This document shows positions 8,066 through 17,810 of a stretch of DNA of 64,000 nt, piece after piece (position 1 is the stretch's first letter; each line of letters begins with the position of its first letter). Origin of the DNA: Streptomyces sp. NBC_00704 (GTDB taxonomy: Bacteria; Actinomycetota; Actinomycetes; Streptomycetales; Streptomycetaceae); NCBI RefSeq assembly GCF_036226605.1, contig NZ_CP109000.1, positions 62,001 through 126,000 on the forward strand. Direction: 5' to 3'. Under the pieces are notes generated by a model, which was not told where the DNA came from, did no database searches, and saw only the letters and a program-made list of their open reading frames with translations. A program made the position numbers and the translations under genes.

Positions 8066-9064
8066 TCAGCGCGCGAAGACAGCCGTCGCCACCGGCACCG
8101 CCAGCAGCAGGCTGAGTCCGATCAAGAGGAGGCGGTCCATCCACAGGACGGCGGCGAATTCGCGCAGGGTCGCGGCCAGCCAGTAGGCGGGGGACGTCGG
8201 CGCGCCCACGACGTGCACAGGCACGCCGACGCGGCGGGCCAGCAGGGTCGTGCGGTAGACGTGGAAGCCGCTGGTGACCACCGTGGCACGGCGGCCGGGA
8301 GCGGTGCCGTCCATGAGGGCCACGCTGAAGCGGAGGTTCTCCCCGGTGTTGACGGAGCGGTCCTCGCACACGATCCGGTCGGCGGGCACTCCGCGTTCGC
8401 GCAGATAGTCGGCCATCGCCTCCGCCTCGGAGCGGACCTCGTCGTCACCCTGGCCGCCCGAGACGACGAAGACCACACCAGGCATGTCCGGTACGCGGGC
8501 GCCACCGAGAGCGAGGGCGCGCTCCAGCCTGCGGGTCAACAGCGGACCGGGCCGGTCGCCGTCGAGCCCTGCGCCCAGCACGATGACATGGGTGGTTTCC
8601 GGTGGAGGGGCGCCGCGGCCCCGGACGAACACATAGCCGGCGAAGACCAGGAAGAGCAGGGTGAGGTATCCCGCGGCCGCGTTCACAGCGACCACCAGGG
8701 TGCCGAACACCTCGCCGCCGACCGCATGGAAGACCGCGTCAAGGCCGAGCACCGCCAGCACCGCGCAGCCGGCAGCCCCGGTCGTCAGCAGGGCGGCCTG
8801 CGGTCCGTAGCGCCGGACCAGAAGAACGCCGTCGGCCACCAGCAGCAGGCCCACCGCGAGCGCCAGGAGCAGGGCGGCGACGGCGAGGACGGTGACGACG
8901 GCCGGGTGAGCTGCCGCACCGTGCCCGGCCACACCCAGCCCGGCAGAGGTCACCGCGAGACAGAACAGGACAGCGGCGGAGAACCGGTGCGGCGCCAGCA
9001 GTGCGCTGACGGCGCCGCCCGCCGCGAAGGCGACCGCGGCGAGATATTCCGGGTACTCCGGCAT
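8066..9064 (-). CDS. YdcF/SanA-type (DUF218) membrane protein
   Basis: A 332-residue protein. The N-terminal half holds about five hydrophobic segments; residues about 165-320 form a DUF218 domain (VIVLGAGLDGDRPGPLLTRRL, VVFVVSGGQGDDEVRSEAEAM, VNTGENLRFS, VVTSGFHVYR), followed by a last hydrophobic segment. DUF218 proteins (ElyC, SanA, YdcF) are linked to envelope lipid-carrier metabolism; the conserved Ser/Gly-rich loop and SGFHVYR histidine are seen. The frame extends 29 codons farther upstream as unlikely Arg/Gly-rich sequence, so ATG 9064 is chosen although its ribosome binding site is weak. Confidence 0.82.
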   Translation of the reverse strand: MPEYPEYLAAVAFAAGGAVSALLAPHRFSAAVLFCLAVTSAGLGVAGHGAAAHPAVVTVLAVAALLLALAVGLLLVADGVLLVRRYGPQAALLTTGAAGCAVLAVLGLDAVFHAVGGEVFGTLVVAVNAAAGYLTLLFLVFAGYVFVRGRGAPPPETTHVIVLGAGLDGDRPGPLLTRRLERALALGGARVPDMPGVVFVVSGGQGDDEVRSEAEAMADYLRERGVPADRIVCEDRSVNTGENLRFSVALMDGTAPGRRATVVTSGFHVYRTTLLARRVGVPVHVVGAPTSPAYWLAATLREFAAVLWMDRLLLIGLSLLLAVPVATAVFAR

Positions 9065-9448
9065 GTGCCGCACCGCTCCGCTCCCCCGCCCGCCAGGCCC
9101 CTGCTTGTGCCCGCCCGTCTCTCGCCGCCCCGGGATCCGGACGGCACGCACAACTGCCGGCCATCATCCCAGACCTGCTGGAGTGCGCCGAACGCGGGCG
9201 CCTCATAGCCCCATGTCGGCGAACAGTCCTGGACTTACGGGCGATTCAGCTCGACCGAATACCGCGGGACACTCCGACCTGGCGCAAGAACTCCAGCACG
9301 TCGCGGTCGCTGTAGGCGACGCCCAAAATCTGAACCACGTCCCGGCCCGCGCGGTGACCCGGCGACCGCCCGTGCGTACCCGCCTGCTATCTGCGAGGCG
9401 CGGTGGTTGTGCCAGGCAGCGTGGCGGTTGCCGCGGGACATTTCCATC
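9065..9448. other. gap preceding the alkB fragment
   Basis: About 380 bases with no intact gene. On the minus strand a short stretch around 9250-9345 reads like a protein C-terminus (DRDVLEFLRQVGVSRGI then stop) but I cannot assign it. The missing 5' part of alkB should have been here, so this is the site of an old deletion or insertion. Confidence 0.3.
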
Positions 9449-10116
9449 GAGCACAACCGCGGCCACCACGTCCGGGTCGCCACTCCCGAGGATCCCGCGA
9501 GCTCCCGCCTCGGCCAGTCCTTCTGGCGGTTCCTGCCCCGCTCGGTCCACGGCAGCGCCCGCTCGGCCTGGCACCTGGAGAAGCAGCGGCTCAGGCGGCT
9601 GGGCAGGAGCCCGTACACCCCGCACAACGACGTGCTCGGCGCGTGGGCGATGTCAGCGGTCCTCTTCGCCGCGCTCACCGCCGCGTTCGGCGTGGACGTG
9701 CTGCCGTATCTGGCCGTCCAGGCAGTCATCGGCTTCTGTCTGCTGGAGATCGTCAACTACCTCGAGCACTACGGACTGCTGCGCCAAAGGACCGCCTCGG
9801 GCCGCTACGAACGCTGCACCCCGCAGCACAGCTGGAACAGCGACGACATCGCCTCCAACGTCTTCCTCTACCACCTGCAACGGCACAGCGATCATCACGC
9901 CAACCCCACCCGCCGCTACCAGGCCCTGCGCCATTTCGAGGAGTCCCCTCAACTGCCCACCGGCTACGCCGGCATGATCCTGCTCGCCGTCGTGCCGCCG
10001 CTGTGGCGCCGGGTCATGGACCCCAGACTCCTCGCCCACTACGACGGTGACCTCACCCGGGCCAACGTCCACCCGCGCACCGGAGCCGGACTCTTCACCC
10101 GCCACGGGAGCCGCAC
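9449..10116 (+). pseudogene. alkB: alkane 1-monooxygenase alkB, 5'-truncated
   Basis: From about 9449 the frame matches the C-terminal two thirds of AlkB, the di-iron membrane alkane hydroxylase. It shows EHNRGHHVRVATPEDPASSR (second histidine box), NYLEHYGLLRQR, WNSD and LQRHSDHHANPTRRYQ (third box). About 150 N-terminal residues, with the first transmembrane helices and the first histidine box (HExxHK type), are missing, and no valid start is present. No stop follows the expected end near [17 protein letters not shown]: the frame runs on through both rubredoxin genes to 10549. Without the first box the di-iron site cannot form, so this is a dead gene. The downstream alkane cluster is also damaged. 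Confidence 0.82.
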
Positions 10117-10278
10117 ATGGGCCGCTACGCGTGCCCGTGCGGCTACGTGTACGAGGAACGGGCGGGCGCCCCACCCGAGGGCTTCCCCGCCAAAGCGTCC
10201 TGGACGGACATACCCGAAGACTGGCCCTGCCCGGACTGCGGGGTCCGCGAGAAGATCGACTTCGAGGAGCTGCCATGA
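10117..10278 (+). CDS. rubredoxin (AlkG-like) with a shortened first metal knuckle
   Basis: A 53-residue rubredoxin-like protein that would pass electrons to AlkB. The second knuckle is normal ([17 protein letters not shown], Cys38 and Cys41). The first reads [10 protein letters not shown], that is Cys6-Pro-Cys8 instead of the usual Cys-x-x-Cys, one residue short. It lies directly after the alkB fragment; its stop overlaps the ATG of the next rubredoxin (ATGA). Given the decayed neighbours it may no longer be functional, unless the short knuckle is tolerated in this lineage. Confidence 0.75.
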   Translation: MGRYACPCGYVYEERAGAPPEGFPAKASWTDIPEDWPCPDCGVREKIDFEELP

Positions 10279-10448
10279 AGATCTGGGAATGCCTGGTGTG
10301 CGGTTTCGTCTACGACGAGGCGCAGGGCTGGCCCTACGAGGGCATCGCCCCCGGCACCCGCTGGGACGACATCCCGGACGACTGGTCCCGCGCCGACTGC
10401 GGAGCAGCCAAGGCCGACTTCCGGATGGTCGAGGCCTCCCGTGCCTGA
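10275..10448 (+). CDS. second rubredoxin, one iron ligand lost
   Basis: A 57-residue rubredoxin with a normal first knuckle ([11 protein letters not shown], Cys6 and Cys9) and the expected WDDIPDDW loop. The second knuckle reads [13 protein letters not shown]: the position that should be the third cysteine is Arg39, followed by Ala where Pro is usual, and only Cys42 remains. A tetrahedral Fe(Cys)4 site cannot form. The gene is translationally coupled to the first rubredoxin (ATGA) and overlaps the start of the reductase. Most likely it is drifting after loss of alkB. Confidence 0.75.
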   Translation: MKIWECLVCGFVYDEAQGWPYEGIAPGTRWDDIPDDWSRADCGAAKADFRMVEASRA

Positions 10449-11280
10449 GACCGCGCCGCGCACCGTCGCCGTGGTCGGCACCGGCATCGCCGGCGCGACC
10501 GCGGCGCTCACCCTGCGCCAGGAGGGCTTCGCCGGCCGCCTCCTCCTGATCGGCGACGACCCCACCCCCCACCGACGGCCACCGCTGTCCAAGGACCTCC
10601 TTTCAGGGCCGCCTGACGCCCGAACAACTCCGTCTGAAACCGCAGACGGCCGGGGAGGAACTGGGCAGCATCGAACGGCACGCCGGCACCAAGGCCACGG
10701 GCATCGCCGACGGCGTCCTGGAGTGCTCCGACGGAAGCCGAGTGCCGTACGACCGGCTGCTGCTGGCCACCGGAGGACGCGCGCGCCGCCTGCCGTACGC
10801 CGCCGGGCACGACCACGTCCACACCCTGCGCGGCCTCGGTGACGTGCCCGCACTCCGCGCCGACCTGGAGTCCGGCGGCCCGCTGCTGGTCATCGGTGCG
10901 GGACCACTCGGCCTGGAGGTCGCGGCGAGCGCCCGCTCGAAGGGCATCGGGGTCACCGTCCTGGAATCCGGCGCGGAGCCCTTGCGGCGGTCGCTGCCCG
11001 CCCCGCTGCGCCGCGCCGTCCTGCGGCTTCACCGGAGCCACGGCACCCGGGTGCACACCGGCGTCACGCTCACGGGACTCGCCCCGCGGGGCGGCGCGCT
11101 CGTGGCGACCGCCCGGGACGGAAGGAGCCGGCAGGCCCACACGGTACTGGTCGCCTGCGGCATACGGTCCGACGCCGAACTGGCCGCCCGGGCGGGCTTG
11201 GCCGTGGGGGACGGCATCGTCGTCGACGCCACGGGCGCTTCCAGAGACCGGAGCCGGACCTGTGTCACGCCACCAGCTAG
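10441..11280 (+). pseudogene. rubredoxin reductase, frameshifted and 3'-truncated
   Basis: An FAD/NAD(P)-dependent pyridine nucleotide-disulphide oxidoreductase that would have reduced the rubredoxins. It starts at GTG 10441 with the FAD motif VVGTGIAGATAALTLRQEG and HRRPPLSKDLL. Near 10605-10612 the frame shifts: homology continues in another frame as LTPEQLRLKPQ, VPYDRLLLATGG and the NAD-binding motif VIGAGPLGLEVAASARS. Family resemblance ends after GIVVDATG near 11240, so the last third, including the second FAD contact and C-terminal domain, is gone. A barstar-carrying insertion cassette begins at 11277-11281. Confidence 0.8.
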
Positions 11281-11336
11281 AGCCCGTCTCTTTGACCGGT
11301 GAGTGCCTCCTGGTGCGGGCTGGTTAGTCTGCTGCG

Positions 11337-11633
11337 ATGACGGATAGCGAGCTGGTCGTTGACCTGCGTGGTCGACTGATCGAGACACTCAACGACTTCT
11401 GGGACGCGGTGAGTGAGCCATGCGGGCTGCCGGAGTGGTTCGGCCGGAACCTGGACGCGTGGTCGGACACGATCGAGACTCGGGGCATCTCTGAGGTAAT
11501 CGACAGCCACGACATTCTGATCGTGCACGTCGACCGGCGGGGTCTCTTCGGTGGGAGCCTGCGGGAGGCCAAAGTCCTGGCCAGCATCTTTGACGGAGAG
11601 CAGAACCGGCTCATCGTGCACGGGGTGGCCTGA
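11337..11633 (+). CDS. barstar-family RNase inhibitor, cassette passenger
   Basis: A 98-residue protein with the barstar pattern: an N-terminal strand (ELVVDLRGRLIETLNDFWDA), the key loop and helix GLPEWFGRNLDAWSDTIETRG, then ILIVHVDRRGL. In barstar the NLDALWD helix plugs the barnase active site; here the equivalent NLDAWSD is present. It would neutralise a barnase-type RNase toxin, but no such toxin gene is in the window. The gene begins about 56 bases inside the cassette end and has no strong ribosome binding site; transcription could come from the cassette end or from outside. The family call is good; the partner is unknown. Confidence 0.78.
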   Translation: MTDSELVVDLRGRLIETLNDFWDAVSEPCGLPEWFGRNLDAWSDTIETRGISEVIDSHDILIVHVDRRGLFGGSLREAKVLASIFDGEQNRLIVHGVA

Positions 11634-11689
11634 CGAATCCTTCGGACGCCTTGCTCAGCGCCGGGTCCAGATGAGAATGGCAGCAAGGT

Positions 11690-11863
11690 GGGCCCGAGTT
11701 CCTCCGGCAGGTCACGCCAAGGTGAGCAGGTGCGGTACTTCCACGCGATGGCTTCCAGGGTTCTGCGGTGGTCGGCCCACCTTCGTCCCCGGACCGGATC
11801 GGCCGGCATCAGCGGCTCGATCCGGTCCCACATCGCATCGATGATCACTAACCGGACAGGCAT
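11690..11863 (-). pseudogene. IS5-type transposase, N-terminal remnant
   Basis: The frame starts at ATG 11863 and reads MPVRLVIIDAMWDRIEPLMP, then GRRWADHRRTLEAIAWKYR and PWRDLPEELGP, the well-known N-terminus of IS5-group transposases of Streptomyces (helix-turn-helix part). After residue 58 similarity stops abruptly and the frame continues as the antisense of the barstar region. The DDE catalytic domain is absent, so it cannot transpose by itself. Confidence 0.8.
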
Positions 11864-11900
11864 ATCCGATCAACTGATCAACCCACCAAAGAGACACGCT

Positions 11901-13884
<1,984 letters not shown>

Positions 13885-14092
13885 CCGTAGTCGGCGGCGA
13901 TCGGGCGTGTTCCGGGGGCTGTTGACGGCGACGCCCTGGACCGGGCGGTGGCTGCCCGCCTCGCCGACCGGCACCACGCCACCGACCACACCGCGGGGGA
14001 ATCGTCGGCGTCCGCACCCGCGGTTTGCGGTCACGCCTTCTTGGCTGCATGGGCCAGGTCGCGGGAGGTCTTCCAGGTCTTTGTGCGTTGAC
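13885..14092 (+). pseudogene. possible ISAs1-type transposase remnant
   Basis: One frame reads, after a stop, SAAIGRVPGAVDGDALDRAVAARLADR and ends HAFLAAWARSREVFQVFVR, resembling a worn copy of the N-terminal DDE_Tnp_1-associated domain of ISAs1-group transposases (PSeaTIRRvl..vDadaLD.av..WL..r). An in-frame stop, several substitutions and the lack of the DDE domain make it a relic if the match is real. It rests on pattern memory only. Confidence 0.3.
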
Positions 14093-14135
14093 ACGGGATG
14101 CCCTCTCGTGGAGCCGACCTGAGCGACCGGCGCTG

Positions 14136-15116
14136 TCAGCGTTCCGTCATCGGTTCCCGTGCGCGGTGGGCGCGACGATAGGCCAGTGGCGAAAGGCCCA
14201 CGTACGTGTGGAAGTGTTTGCGCAGGGCGACGGGGTCGCCGAAGCCGCAGGCGGTGGCGACCCGCGCGACCGTCAGGTCGGTGGACTCCAGCAGCAGGCG
14301 CGCGTGCGCCAGCCGCCGCTGTGCCAGCCACTTCAGCGGGCTGGTGCCCACCTCGCTGCGGAACCGCCGGGTGAAGGTGCGCACGCTCATGTGCGCGTGC
14401 CGAGCCATGTCCTCCAACGTGACCTGCTCGGCCAGTCGGTCCAGCGCCCACTGCCGGGTCGCCGACGTGGAGAAGTCGGTGTCCTGCGGAACGGGGTGCT
14501 CGATGAACTGCGCCTGCCCGCCCTCGCGCCACGGTGCCACCACGCAGCGCCGCGCGGCGGCCGAGGCCACCGCCGCCCCGTGGTCCAAACGGACCAGGTG
14601 CAGGCACAGGTCGATGCCGGCCGCTCCGCCTGCGGACGTCAAAATGCGTCCGTTGTCGACGAACAGCACGTCCGGATCGACCTCGATGTCGGGGAACAGC
14701 CGTGCCAGCGCGTCACACAGCGCCCAGTGCGTGGTGGCCCGCCGGCCGTCCAGCAGACCGGCCGCCGCGAGCAGGAAGGCCGAGGTGCACAGGCTGACGA
14801 CGCGGGTCCGCGGTCCTATCCGCCCCAGCGCCGCGGCCAGTTCGCCGGGGAGCGTGCCGGTGGCGAGCAGGTGCCGGCTGGGCTCCTGGGTGGCGAGTAC
14901 GACGGTGTCCGCGGTGTCCAGCAGCGACTCGTCGTGGTCGACGACGAGCCGGTAGTCCTCGTGCGTGCGCACCGGCCGGCCACCGAGGGAGCAGGTGCTG
15001 ACGGAGTACAGGCGGGTGCCGTCCGGTTCGCAGGCCTCGTTGAACACCCGGGCGGGGATGCCCAGGTCCAGCGGCAGGACTCCGTCGAGGGCGAGAACGG
15101 CAACACGGTGCGGCAT
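14136..15116 (-). CDS. GlxA-family regulator (DJ-1/PfpI plus AraC HTH)
   Basis: A 326-residue transcription factor. Residues about 4-170 form a DJ-1/PfpI-like domain (VAVLALDGVLPLDLGIPARVF, VVSLCTSAFLLAAAGLLDGRRATTHW). Residues about 215-320 carry two AraC-type helix-turn-helix motifs (LEDMARHAHMSVRTFTRRFR and TVARVATACGFGDPVALRKHF). GlxA-type regulators are usually activators responding to small metabolites. The ATG at 15116 is the natural domain start; the frame upstream is Arg/Gly-rich and unlikely. Its 5' part is overlapped by the extended frame of the reductase-like gene on the same strand. It may control the neighbouring reductase-like gene(s). Confidence 0.88.
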   Translation of the reverse strand: MPHRVAVLALDGVLPLDLGIPARVFNEACEPDGTRLYSVSTCSLGGRPVRTHEDYRLVVDHDESLLDTADTVVLATQEPSRHLLATGTLPGELAAALGRIGPRTRVVSLCTSAFLLAAAGLLDGRRATTHWALCDALARLFPDIEVDPDVLFVDNGRILTSAGGAAGIDLCLHLVRLDHGAAVASAAARRCVVAPWREGGQAQFIEHPVPQDTDFSTSATRQWALDRLAEQVTLEDMARHAHMSVRTFTRRFRSEVGTSPLKWLAQRRLAHARLLLESTDLTVARVATACGFGDPVALRKHFHTYVGLSPLAYRRAHRAREPMTER

Positions 15117-15904
15117 GGCCCGAATAGTACGACAGGTGGCTCTCCGGCCACTCCCCTGCCTCCGCGCGCAATTGCGCGGTTCAGGCGGACAAGGTAGTCC
15201 GCGTCTGGTTGCCCGCCCGCCCCGAAGCGTTCCTGGACCACGGCGAGCTCGAGGTCGCGCCGCTTCGGTGATCGTGCCGCGTCGGCCGCCGCCAGTGCGT
15301 CCGGCAGCTCCTGACGGGTGAGATCCGTGCAGTAGGCGGGTGCGCCCGGTTGTTGACGCCACGATTCCGCGAGCGGGCCCGCATCAAAGGCGTCGAACCC
15401 GGTGTCCTCAACGAGTGCCATGGCCAGGTCACGCTCTCGCGGACTGTCGGCTGCGACGGGCAGCGCGATGCGGTCCGCACTCCCCGCCGGCTTGTTCCTG
15501 CCCGCGAACGACTCCGCTCCGATCGAGTTCCACGCCTTGACGATGGACCGGCCCAGCTGCTTGGCAGCCCACACGCTCTCGGCCTGGCCGGCCTCGATCG
15601 CCGCGATTCCGCTGTCCCGATGCGGGAAGTAGTTCGAGGTGTCGATGACGACCGTGTCGGCCGGCACCGTGGCGATCAGCGGTGCGACCTGAGCAATGCG
15701 GTCGAAGGGAAGGGAGAGGATCACGGCCTCGACGTCCGCCACGGCTTCCACCGCGGTCACCGCTCGTCCGCCCGAGGACAGCACGTCCGCCTCGATCGTC
15801 TCCGGGCCGCGTGAATTGGCCGCCTTCACGTCGTGCCCGGCCGCGCTCAACCGCCTGATCAGCGTCTTGCCGATGTTCCCGGTGCCGAGAATGCCGATCC
15901 TCAT
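14816..15904 (-). CDS. F420-reductase-like NADP-binding protein, apparent loss of stop codon
   Basis: The first ~245 residues form a NADPH-dependent F420 reductase-like oxidoreductase: Rossmann motif MRIGILGTGNIGKTLIRRL, VVIDTSNYFPHRDS, IVKAWNSIGAE and ESWRQQPGAPAYCTDLT. It is a clear paralogue of the gene at 16141. The paralogue ends right after MNRAAHR, but here the matching LNRAIA is followed by no stop: the frame runs 100 more codons into the GlxA gene (other frame, same strand) and ends at 14816. A stop lost by mutation is the simplest reading; the extra tail has no domain. Start ATG 15904 has GGGAG upstream. Which substrate is reduced, and with which cofactor, is unknown. Confidence 0.7.
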   Translation of the reverse strand: MRIGILGTGNIGKTLIRRLSAAGHDVKAANSRGPETIEADVLSSGGRAVTAVEAVADVEAVILSLPFDRIAQVAPLIATVPADTVVIDTSNYFPHRDSGIAAIEAGQAESVWAAKQLGRSIVKAWNSIGAESFAGRNKPAGSADRIALPVAADSPRERDLAMALVEDTGFDAFDAGPLAESWRQQPGAPAYCTDLTRQELPDALAAADAARSPKRRDLELAVVQERFGAGGQPDADYLVRLNRAIARGGRGVAGEPPVVLFGPCRTVLPFSPSTESCRWTWASPPGCSTRPANRTAPACTPSAPAPSVAGRCARTRTTGSSSTTTSRCWTPRTPSYSPPRSPAGTCSPPARSPANWPRRWGG

Positions 15905-16140
15905 GGTGAAACTCCCTTGTCCAGAACGGAACTGCGGTGTCGGTGACCGGAGTTCCGGAGCGTGGCACCCGCGGCGCGACCGGGGCTGCGGCGGACCGCG
16001 GACACGGCGGTGAGTGGGTGATGGCGGCCTTGCCGAAGTGAGCGCCGTTCTTCGTGTTCTTCGTGTTCGTCGTGTGTGTTCGCGACCTGTTGGCGCTGCC
16101 GCTCTTGTGCCGTGCCCGCGCGAGAGCCGTGTCGGGTGGT

Positions 16141-16878
16141 TCAGCGGTGGGCGGCGCGGTTCATCTCGACGACGTCGTCGGCGGTGGGGTTGGCACCGAG
16201 GGCGGCCAAGCGTTCCGGCAGGCTGTCGCGGATGGCCGCGTCCTTGGCGCGGTCGGCCGCGGCCAGGGCTGCCGGCAGCTCGTCGAGGGTCAACTCGGTG
16301 CAGTAGGCGGGGCTGTTGGGCTGCTGGCGCCAGGAGTCGGACAGGGCGCCGGCGTCGTAGGGATCGAAGCCGGTGTCGTCCACCAGGCTCATGGCCGCCT
16401 TCCGCGCCTCCTCGAAGTCGCCGGCGACGGGGATGGCGAGGCGGCCGGGCGTTCCGGCCGGGACGCCCTTGGTCCGCTGGGTTTCGGCCAGCGCGGCGTT
16501 CCACGCCTTGACCACGGGGCGGCCGATCAGCTCGGCCGTGTACACGCTCTCCACCTGGCCGTTGTCCACGGCCTCGATCGGCTCGCTGAGCATGCCGGGG
16601 TAGTAGTTCGAGGTGTCGATGACCACCGTCTCGTCGGGCACCGACGCGAACAGGTTGGCCAGCCGGCCCGCCACCCCGAACGGGATCGCCAGGACGATGA
16701 CGTCCCGCTCCTGGACGGCGTCGGCGAGTTCCACCGCGCGGGCCCCGGACTCCAGCACCTCCGCCGGGACGGCCCTGGGGCCGCGGGCTCCGGCCACCTG
16801 GACGTCGTGACCGGCCGCGCTGAGCTCGGCAGCGAGATTCCCGCCGATGGCGCCAGCGCCTATGACAGTGATTTTCAT
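16141..16878 (-). CDS. F420-reductase-like NADP-binding oxidoreductase
   Basis: A 245-residue Rossmann-fold protein of the NADPH-dependent F420 reductase-like group. It shows MKITVIGAGAIGGNLAAELS at the N-terminus, DVIVLAIPFGV after the fourth strand, VVIDTSNYYPGM, VVKAWNAALAE and SDSWRQQPNSPAYCTEL. It acts in the cytoplasm, moving hydride between NADP(H) and an unknown partner; the substrate need not be F420. GGGAC precedes the ATG at 16878 at proper distance. It lies between its paralogue (15904) and a TetR gene upstream in the same direction and could be TetR-controlled. Confidence 0.82.
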   Translation of the reverse strand: MKITVIGAGAIGGNLAAELSAAGHDVQVAGARGPRAVPAEVLESGARAVELADAVQERDVIVLAIPFGVAGRLANLFASVPDETVVIDTSNYYPGMLSEPIEAVDNGQVESVYTAELIGRPVVKAWNAALAETQRTKGVPAGTPGRLAIPVAGDFEEARKAAMSLVDDTGFDPYDAGALSDSWRQQPNSPAYCTELTLDELPAALAAADRAKDAAIRDSLPERLAALGANPTADDVVEMNRAAHR

Positions 16879-16985
16879 GATTTGTCCCTTAAGGGGTTGT
16901 GCCGCCCCTGCGGGCAGCGCGAGGTGATGGCCGTGTGGTGGTCCGCCTGGCGTCGGGGGCGGGGCCGGGCCGGGGGCCCGGCGGA

Positions 16986-17579
16986 TTACGCCTGGGCGTC
17001 CTGCCGGCGGTAGCCGCTCGCGATGAGCGTGCGGAGCCGGTCGAGCGACTCTGCCTCGGTGCCGGTGCCCTTGATCCAGGCAACGGAACAGGCCGCGAGG
17101 AACAGGTCGTTGCCCCGCACCGACGCGCGCACGCGCCCCGCGAGCTGCGCGGCTCGCACGTACTGATCGGTGGCGGAGATGAGGATGTGGCAGGGGATCG
17201 TGAGGGGGTTGTCCGGCTCCTGCGCCCTGGCCGCGGCCATGAGCGGGTCAGGCAGCCCGCTGAAGGCGCTGAAGTACTCCTCCATCGCCCGCAGCCACTG
17301 CTCCAGCGCCTCGACCGGGTCACCGAGCTGATCGATCAGCGCCTGGCGGGCCACCAGCTCCTCGGAGCGCGTCTGCAGCACAGCCGCCAGCAGCGCCTCC
17401 CGGGTGGGGAAATGCCGGTACAGGGTGCCGGGCCCCACGCCCGCCTCCTTGGCCACCGCCTCCAGGGACGTACCCACCCCGTGCTCCAGGAAGTGACGCT
17501 GCGCGGTCTCCAGGAGGGCCGCACGGTTGCGCTGGACGTCCGCACGGGGCTTGCGTCCACGCTGCTCACCGGCGCTCAT
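16986..17579 (-). CDS. TetR-family transcriptional regulator
   Basis: A 197-residue repressor. The N-terminal helix-turn-helix is RAALLETAQRHFLEHGVGTSLEAVAKEAGVGPGTLYRHFPTRE split over residues 17-60, typical of TetR proteins; the rest is an all-helical ligand-binding domain. AGGAGGGG sits just before ATG 17579; longer in-frame extensions upstream are rejected. Two near-identical sites in inverted orientation lie 42-90 bases upstream and are probable operators for autoregulation. The F420-reductase-like gene downstream is the likeliest target. Confidence 0.9.
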   Translation of the reverse strand: MSAGEQRGRKPRADVQRNRAALLETAQRHFLEHGVGTSLEAVAKEAGVGPGTLYRHFPTREALLAAVLQTRSEELVARQALIDQLGDPVEALEQWLRAMEEYFSAFSGLPDPLMAAARAQEPDNPLTIPCHILISATDQYVRAAQLAGRVRASVRGNDLFLAACSVAWIKGTGTEAESLDRLRTLIASGYRRQDAQA

Positions 17580-17620
17580 ACACCCCTCCTGCCTGCCGTG
17601 ATCCTGCGGCCGCATCAAAA

Positions 17621-17669
17621 CGGATGCTGCCTCCGTACAGATTCGAGAGTAAAACGGAGGCGGCATCCG
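17621..17669. promoter_or_regulatory. paired inverted operator sites for the TetR gene
   Basis: CGGATGCTGCCTCCG at 17621-17635 and CGGAGGCGGCATCCG at 17655-17669 are reverse complements at 14 of 15 bases. Each also has its own dyad (CGGA...TCCG) and is preceded by an A-run. The spacing puts both sites across the promoter region of the TetR gene. This is the layout expected when two dimers bind one promoter; binding is inferred. Confidence 0.6.
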
Positions 17670-17810
17670 GTCAAACCGGCGGCCCCGGTCACGACTGAGG
17701 CACCGGACGGTGCAGCTCTGGCGTGGACGGCTGGCGGACTCGGGCAGTGACTGGGCAACCGGCTGGGGCTGAAGGCTGGGGGCAGGGGCACCAGCCTTCA
17801 GCATGACCTT

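Noticed and set aside
9250..9345. Short minus-strand frame ending DRDVLEFLRQVGVSRGI
   Set aside because: It reads like protein, but no family, start codon or context supports it.
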